From Candidatus Dormiibacterota bacterium (GTDB taxonomy: Bacteria; Chloroflexota; Dormibacteria; Dormibacterales; Dormibacteraceae): a stretch of DNA of 34,119 nt. A program made the position numbers and the translations under genes. Shown here piece by piece: positions 29,910 through 34,119 of the stretch; position 1 is the stretch's first letter; each line of letters starts with the position of its first letter. The DNA lies in assembly GCA_003151935.1 (NCBI GenBank), contig PLYZ01000046.1, positions 1 to 34,119 of the forward strand, read 5' to 3'. The notes beneath the pieces are model-generated. The model was not told where the DNA came from. It ran no database searches and worked only from the letters and a program-made list of their open reading frames with translations.

Positions 29910-30632
29910 ATGAAGCTTTACGGAGAGCTGGCCGAGTGGTGGCCGATCTTCTCGACCCCGGAGGAGTACCGGAAAGAGGCTGCATTCTTCGCTCGAGCGC
30001 TCACCGCGTCGTGCGACCCCGCCCCGCGCAGCGTGCTCGAGCTCGGATCGGGCGGCGGAAACAACGCCTTCCACCTCAAGAAGAGTTTCGCGATGACGCT
30101 CGTCGATCTGTCCTCACACATGCTTGCCGTCAGCCGGTCGCTCAACCCGGAGTGCGAGCATCTGGAGGGCGACATACGCTCAATCCGGCTGGGCCGAACT
30201 TTCGACGCGGTCTTTGTGTACGACGCCATCTGTCACATGACCACGGAGGCGGACCTGCGCGCCGTGATGCAGACCGCGTTCGAACATTTGCGACCGGGTG
30301 GTGTGGCGCTGTTCGTTCCGGACTTCGTGCGCGAAACCTTTGTCGAGAACACGGACCATGGAGGCAACGACACGGAGCGAGGCAGCGTGCGCTATCTGCA
30401 ATGGACCACCGACCCCGATGCGAGCGACACGACCTACCTGGTCGACTTCGCGATCCTGATTCGCGATGTGCAAGGTCAGACGCGCCTCGCGCACGACCGC
30501 CACACCTATGGACTCTTTCCCCGCCCCACGTGGCGCCGCCTTGTGCGTGAGTCCGGGTTCGAGCTGAAGTCGGTCGACGTCGCGACGAACGGATTTGAGC
30601 GAGACCTCTTCGCAGGCAGGCGGAGGCGTTAA
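29910..30632 (+). CDS. Class I SAM-dependent methyltransferase
   Basis: 240 residues. Motif I is SVLELGSGGGNNAFHLKK (about 42-59), the post-I acidic residue is in TLVDLSSHMLAVSR, motif II FDAVFVYDAICHM and motif III LRPGGVALFVPDFV. The C-terminal half, with the Asp/Glu-rich DHGGNDTERGSVRYLQW and RHTYGLFPRPTWRRLVRESGF, resembles the methyltransf_25/11 group acting on small molecules; substrate unknown. AGGAG lies two bases before the ATG, a rather short spacing. It overlaps the convergent GrpB-family gene by 4 bp. Confidence 0.88.
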   Translation: MKLYGELAEWWPIFSTPEEYRKEAAFFARALTASCDPAPRSVLELGSGGGNNAFHLKKSFAMTLVDLSSHMLAVSRSLNPECEHLEGDIRSIRLGRTFDAVFVYDAICHMTTEADLRAVMQTAFEHLRPGGVALFVPDFVRETFVENTDHGGNDTERGSVRYLQWTTDPDASDTTYLVDFAILIRDVQGQTRLAHDRHTYGLFPRPTWRRLVRESGFELKSVDVATNGFERDLFAGRRRR

Positions 30633-31429
30633 GGCCGAGGCGGCGAAACCGACCAATGAGTTTGCCGAGCCCACGAATCAGCAGCAACCATCAGCTCGCG
30701 GATCTGATCGTCTTTTGCTTCGGTGTAGGCGACACGGTCATCAGTCCATCGTTTCGCCGCCAGCTTTTGGGCGGTCGCGTAGGCCTCTCTTGCCGCGGCG
30801 TCTGCGCGCAGATAGTCCCGGAAGAGCAGATGACGCTTCTCCCATTGCCCGTCAAGAGCGCAAACATGGATGTGCACCTCCCGTGGCAATCCGGAGAACG
30901 GCCGGAAAAAGCGGTGTTCCAGATCTCGGCTGCGCAGCTGAACGCCGAGGGCCTCGATCGAGGGAACGTAGCCGGACTCATCCTCCAGGTCGTCCACGCT
31001 GACCTGGATATCGATCAGCGGTTTGGCCGGCAGACCTGGGACTGCTGTCGAGCCGACGTGCTCGATCCGTCGGGCCGTGCTGCCCAGAACCTCGGCCACC
31101 CGCGTTCGCCAGCTTCCAAAGCGCTCTGGCCAGATCACGTCGTAAGAAACAATGTCGATGGGGTCTCGTTGGGCACGCCCGCTGCCAGCAACGAACTCGA
31201 AGCCATCACGCATGTGGGGTAGGGCGCGGCCCGCCAGCTGCTCGCGTTCGGCGACCGGCAGCTCATGCGCCTGGAGCCCACGGTTGTGAGCCACCAGAAC
31301 ATAGAGATCGGTCACATTCACCTCAGGACCGTAAGCCGCGCGCAAGCGGCTCCAGAGCTCAAATGGATCCGCATATCGCCGTGGGTCTGAGCCGATCGCA
31401 GAGATCCGGCCGCTCAGTGCTTGGTCCAC
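30629..31429 (-). CDS. GrpB/UPF0157-family protein with an N-terminal extension
   Basis: 266 residues from GTG. The C-terminal 175 residues are a typical GrpB domain: RIEHVGSTAVPGLPAKPLID (about 131-150) with the nucleotidyltransferase-like GST and D-x-D pattern, IQVSVDDL, REVHIHVCALDGQWEKRHLL and FRDYLRADAAAREAYATAQK. These are predicted nucleotidyltransferases of the Pol-beta fold without a firmly known substrate. The first about 90 residues (PFELWSRLRAAYGPEVNVTD, LPVAEREQLAGRALPHMRD) are extra and of unknown role. Overlaps the convergent methyltransferase by 4 bp. Confidence 0.85.
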   Translation of the reverse strand: MDQALSGRISAIGSDPRRYADPFELWSRLRAAYGPEVNVTDLYVLVAHNRGLQAHELPVAEREQLAGRALPHMRDGFEFVAGSGRAQRDPIDIVSYDVIWPERFGSWRTRVAEVLGSTARRIEHVGSTAVPGLPAKPLIDIQVSVDDLEDESGYVPSIEALGVQLRSRDLEHRFFRPFSGLPREVHIHVCALDGQWEKRHLLFRDYLRADAAAREAYATAQKLAAKRWTDDRVAYTEAKDDQIRELMVAADSWARQTHWSVSPPRP

Positions 31430-31478
31430 GCCTAGAGTCTATGAATCTCTGTGCACAGAGGCTCCGCTGAACGTGTGA

Positions 31479-32030
31479 TCAGTGACTTGGGGGCAGCGTT
31501 CCCGCCGGGAGGGCCGCAAGGCTGATGGTGCTGATGCCGGGTTGGCTGGGAGAACCCCACAGCAGCCTGAAGGTCCAGCAACCCGCCATGGGTACGTCCA
31601 CGATGCTCGGGCCGCCGTTCACGCTGACCACCGTTTGGGATCTACCCGGCGGCAAACCTTCCACGACGAAGTTGGACGGGTCGCCTTTGGCCACCCACAG
31701 GACCTTGTTGTTGGTGCCATCTATCCGTGGGCTGCTGCCCGCGACCAGCTGCGTCGCAAACAGGTACGCCACTGCATCGCCGCCCGTGCCCAAAGCCCAT
31801 GGCACAGTCCACGGACCTCCCTTTTCGACATTCCATCCGCCCTGCGCCCAGAGGGGTGGCTCGGCATCGGTCAGCACAGTGCCTGCGCAGCCGCCGGCAA
31901 ATGTATGAACTGTCGCTGTCGGGCTCGCGTGAACGTGCCCCGAAGCAGCCGGCGCCGGCGAGCAACCTCCGACGGCAAAGATCATGAGCGCGGCGAGAGC
32001 TGCGCCCCCCGATCTGGTTTCGCTTCTCAT
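31479..32030 (-). CDS. Putative lipoprotein of unknown function
   Basis: 183 residues from ATG 32030; the longer frame upstream is antisense or intergenic. The signal MRSETRSGGAALAALMIFAV is followed by GGC, so Cys 23 would be lipidated. A His/Thr/Pro-rich spacer precedes a beta-type domain with GGCAGTVLTDAEPPLWAQGG, WTVPWALGTGGDAVAYLFAT, KVLWVAKGDPSNFVVEGLPP and SIVDVPMAGCWTFRLLWGS. The last motif (GCW-x-FRLLWG) occurs in uncharacterised exported proteins of high-GC bacteria. Function unknown. No Shine-Dalgarno sequence is evident. It lies 49 bp beyond the GrpB gene start and downstream of the Ohr gene on the same strand. Confidence 0.62.
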   Translation of the reverse strand: MRSETRSGGAALAALMIFAVGGCSPAPAASGHVHASPTATVHTFAGGCAGTVLTDAEPPLWAQGGWNVEKGGPWTVPWALGTGGDAVAYLFATQLVAGSSPRIDGTNNKVLWVAKGDPSNFVVEGLPPGRSQTVVSVNGGPSIVDVPMAGCWTFRLLWGSPSQPGISTISLAALPAGTLPPSH

Positions 32031-32104
32031 TGTTCTAGTTACACCGGCGGGCCAATGATCGTTCCACCCCGTGAGGGTGACCGCGGACGGTTTGACGCTT
32101 GGGG

Positions 32105-32569
32105 TCAGCCTACGGTACGACCGTTGGCGGTCAGCGTGACCTCGATGTTGCCCCGTGTGGCATTCGAATACGGGCAGACCTGGTGTGCTGCGGCGACGAT
32201 CCGCACCGCCCGCTCTGGGTCCTGGACCTGGGGCAGCGTCACATGGAGCTCGACGGCAAGCTTGTAGGCGCGCTCCGCGGCGGGAAGGAGGCTCACGCGG
32301 CTGTCGATCGAGACGTCGCCCACCTCGGCGTGCTCGCGACGGCCCACCACGCCCAGAGCGCCGTCGAAGCACGCGGCGTAACCAACCGCGAAGAGCTGCT
32401 CGGGATTCGTGCCGCCCCCCTCCCCGCCCATCTCCCTCGGCCTTCGGAGCTGCACGTCGAGAGCTCCGTCAGTGGTCAGGCCGTGACCGTTGGCGCGACC
32501 ACCGGTGACAGTCGCTTCCGCCGTGTAGATCACTCGGGCTGTCTGGGACCCAGTGCCTGGTACTTGCAT
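32105..32569 (-). CDS. ohr: Organic hydroperoxide resistance protein (Ohr/OsmC family)
   Basis: 154 residues from ATG 32569, which has AAGGAGA at good spacing; an upstream in-frame start at 32626 lacks this. Catalytic Cys 67 in LFAVGYAACFDGAL and Cys 132 in AHQVCPYSNATRGN, together with Arg 25 (TGGRANG) and Glu 57 (NPEQLF), form the Ohr active site; the VCPYSNATRGNI motif separates Ohr from OsmC. It reduces organic hydroperoxides with a dithiol donor (lipoyl proteins in known cases). It lies 25 bp after the SPW membrane gene on the same strand, probably one transcript. No OhrR/MarR-type regulator is adjacent. Confidence 0.88.
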   Translation of the reverse strand: MQVPGTGSQTARVIYTAEATVTGGRANGHGLTTDGALDVQLRRPREMGGEGGGTNPEQLFAVGYAACFDGALGVVGRREHAEVGDVSIDSRVSLLPAAERAYKLAVELHVTLPQVQDPERAVRIVAAAHQVCPYSNATRGNIEVTLTANGRTVG

Positions 32570-32594
32570 GTCAATTCTCCTTGCAGCCTTCCAA

Positions 32595-32948
32595 TCAGGC
32601 GGTCTTCGATTCGCTCCGGTCGCCAAGTCGTAACGTGGCTGCGACCACCACGGTCAGGATGGCCAACACCCCTGCTGTCAAGGAAATCCCAGGTACCCAG
32701 AACCCGATGACCAATGCCGCGATAAGGGTGACAACAGCCACGAGACCCGGCGCATTGACAATGAGCGAACGACGGGGTTCACGCGTCGCAGCGGCGACGA
32801 TCCCGGACACGAACAGAAACACGCCCAATACGTAAGCGGCCGGTGAGGCCAGATGGTGCGATGTCTCGCCGAGGGCAAACGGCGAAATGAAGAGAAGAAC
32901 GCCGAACGCCATGGTGGCGTAATCCTGCCAGCGCCTCCAAGCAGTCAT
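32595..32948 (-). CDS. SPW-repeat membrane protein
   Basis: 117 residues, four predicted membrane helices (about 11-30, 37-55, 64-82 and 88-106). The start WRRWQDYATMAFGVLLFISP with F in SPFALG is the first SPW motif, and the second half repeats the pattern (LVIGFWVPGI). SPW proteins (PF03779) are small integral membrane proteins of unknown function, common in Actinomycetota and relatives. It is the first gene of a probable two-gene unit with ohr. The 180 bp upstream (32949-33128), shared with the end of ftsH, contain nothing I can identify. Confidence 0.82.
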   Translation of the reverse strand: MTAWRRWQDYATMAFGVLLFISPFALGETSHHLASPAAYVLGVFLFVSGIVAAATREPRRSLIVNAPGLVAVVTLIAALVIGFWVPGISLTAGVLAILTVVVAATLRLGDRSESKTA

Positions 32949-33128
32949 GACTGCTCACCTCCACGGGGAACGCCTCGGAAGACTGGTGGCCGGCGCCGGG
33001 CGCATCCCCACGGGCTCGACTCGGTCATCTCCCACCTTCCAAAGCCCCGGCTCGGTAGGGCAAGAGCCACCTAAATCAATGCAATGGACCGGCCGGCTAT
33101 TCCGGCCAGGCGGCCGGGATCGAGCTCG

Positions 33129-34119
33129 TCAGGCAGAGCCCACGCCGGTAGGCGCTGCGACCTCGTCTGCGGCTTGCGGCACGCGGTGCAGGCCGGTGAC
33201 CGACAGGATCTGCTCCTCGCCAAGCGAGTCCTCGGCCAGGAGGGCACTGGCAAGCGCGTCCAGCCTGTTGCGGTTCTCGGTGAGAAGCCTCACCGCTTCG
33301 GCAAAGCACTCGTCGGCGATCCGCTTGATCTCGATGTCGACCTCTCGGGCGGTGGCCTCGCTGTACGGACGCACCATCGAGAGCGAGCCGTTCTGGCCGT
33401 CTTCGGCAAAGGCAAGAGGGCCGATCTTGGCGCTCATCCCCCATCGAACGACCATCTCGCGCGCGATCATCGTCACCTGCTGGAGGTCGTTCGAGGCGCC
33501 GGTCGACACATCCGGGTAGATGAGCTGCTCGGCCGCTCGGCCGCCCAGCGCTCCGATGATGCGAGCCCGCAGGTAGTCCTCGCCGTAGTTGAATCGATCG
33601 TCGATAGGGCTCTGAACCGTGACTCCGAGCGAGCCACCGTGCGGGATGATCGTCACCTTCCGGACAGGGTCTGCGCCTGGCAGCAACAGTCCCAGCAGCG
33701 CGTGCCCCGACTCGTGATAGGCAATGCGCTCGCGATCAGCTTGCGAAAGCATGAGGTGGCGCTCCGTGCCGAGAAGGATCCGATCGATGGCCTCGTAGAA
33801 ATCGGTCGCGGTCACGACGCTCTCGCCTTTTCTCGCCGCACCCAGGGCAGCCTCGTTGACGAGGTTGCGTAGATCGGCTCCGACCAGGCCCGGGGTGCGG
33901 CCCGCGACCTCGTCGAGGTCGACGTCCGGACCCAGCGGAACGCCGGCGCTGTGGAGCTTCAGGATGGCGGCCCGGCCTCGCCGGTCTGGTGGCTGAAGCG
34001 TCACGCGACGATCGAACCGGCCCGGCCGCGTCAGGGCGGGATCGAGGATCTCACCCCTGTTGGTCGCGGAGAGGACGATCACTCCGACGCCGGCCTCGAA
34101 CCCGTCCATCTCGGTGAGG
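33129..34119 (-). CDS. ftsH: ATP-dependent zinc metalloprotease FtsH, C-terminal part
   Basis: The gene runs off the right edge; 330 residues are visible. AAA-domain parts are LTEMDGFEAG, VIVLSATNR (sensor 1 region) and PALTRPGRFDR (arginine fingers). The lid helices contain PGLVGADLRNLVNEAAL. The protease domain has the zinc motif YHESGHALLG (HESGH at 33702-33716) and, further on, STGASNDLQQVTMIAREMVV with the third ligand Asp. It degrades membrane and short-lived cytosolic proteins as a membrane-bound hexamer. The C-terminal tail after the protease domain is short and ends PTGVGSA. It is the only clear housekeeping gene here, last of its transcript. Confidence 0.95.
   Translation of the reverse strand, partial: LTEMDGFEAGVGVIVLSATNRGEILDPALTRPGRFDRRVTLQPPDRRGRAAILKLHSAGVPLGPDVDLDEVAGRTPGLVGADLRNLVNEAALGAARKGESVVTATDFYEAIDRILLGTERHLMLSQADRERIAYHESGHALLGLLLPGADPVRKVTIIPHGGSLGVTVQSPIDDRFNYGEDYLRARIIGALGGRAAEQLIYPDVSTGASNDLQQVTMIAREMVVRWGMSAKIGPLAFAEDGQNGSLSMVRPYSEATAREVDIEIKRIADECFAEAVRLLTENRNRLDALASALLAEDSLGEEQILSVTGLHRVPQAADEVAAPTGVGSA

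Noticed and set aside
32031-32372. N-terminal extension of the lipoprotein frame
   Set aside because: Arg/Pro-rich shadow of the ohr gene; a lipoprotein signal begins at the ATG 32030.

Overview
The window is high-G+C, gene-dense bacterial chromosome with no tRNA, rRNA, CRISPR array or recognisable insertion sequence. A luciferase-like F420-type oxidoreductase, a mycothiol-type maleylpyruvate isomerase family protein, an SPW-repeat membrane protein, many GTG/TTG starts and several apparently leaderless promoters point to an uncultured soil or sediment bacterium from the Actinomycetota/Chloroflexota/Dormibacterota part of the tree. The sequence alone does not settle the phylum.

Left third (1-11.1 kb): mostly metabolic and stress genes in short units. 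In order: a methyltransferase/LLM oxidoreductase pair, a GlsB-type membrane protein, an orphan encapsulated-ferritin-like protein, a beta-hydroxyacid dehydrogenase, an esterase divergent from an iron-type alcohol dehydrogenase/maleylacetate-reductase relative, a frameshifted DUF1304 gene and a GNAT acetyltransferase. A four-gene minus-strand operon follows (phenylacetate-CoA-ligase-like enzyme, citryl-CoA-lyase-like protein, ring-cleaving VOC dioxygenase, DinB/MPI-family protein). It diverges from a short MetE-type methionine synthase.

Middle (11.0-14.1 kb): a minus-strand operon of a STAS-like protein, a three-helix membrane protein and two small unknown proteins; a strong terminator; a secreted metalloprotease-like gene interrupted by one in-frame TGA; and a 372-bp gene-free stretch.

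Signalling island (14.1-29.5 kb): a NarL-type regulator and a lipoprotein, then an operon of two chemoreceptors, the remnant of a third, CheW, a CheA-REC hybrid, CheR-TPR and a REC-ParA ATPase. Past a convergent gene of unknown function there is a second operon: small membrane protein, HK-REC, single-domain regulator, a large membrane HK-REC and a class III nucleotide cyclase. CheB, CheD, CheZ and a stand-alone CheY are absent, and no motility structure is encoded here. Receiver domains on CheA and on the ParA-like ATPase probably supply the output. The most interesting observation is a roughly 74-bp upstream element, ending exactly at the start codon, shared by four transcription units of this island (lipoprotein, chemoreceptor operon, kinase operon and the gene divergent from it). 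It suggests one co-regulated signalling regulon with leaderless transcripts.

Right end (29.5-34.1 kb): a luciferase-domain protein, a methyltransferase, a GrpB-family protein, a lipoprotein, an Ohr peroxidase with an SPW membrane protein, and the C-terminal part of FtsH running off the edge.
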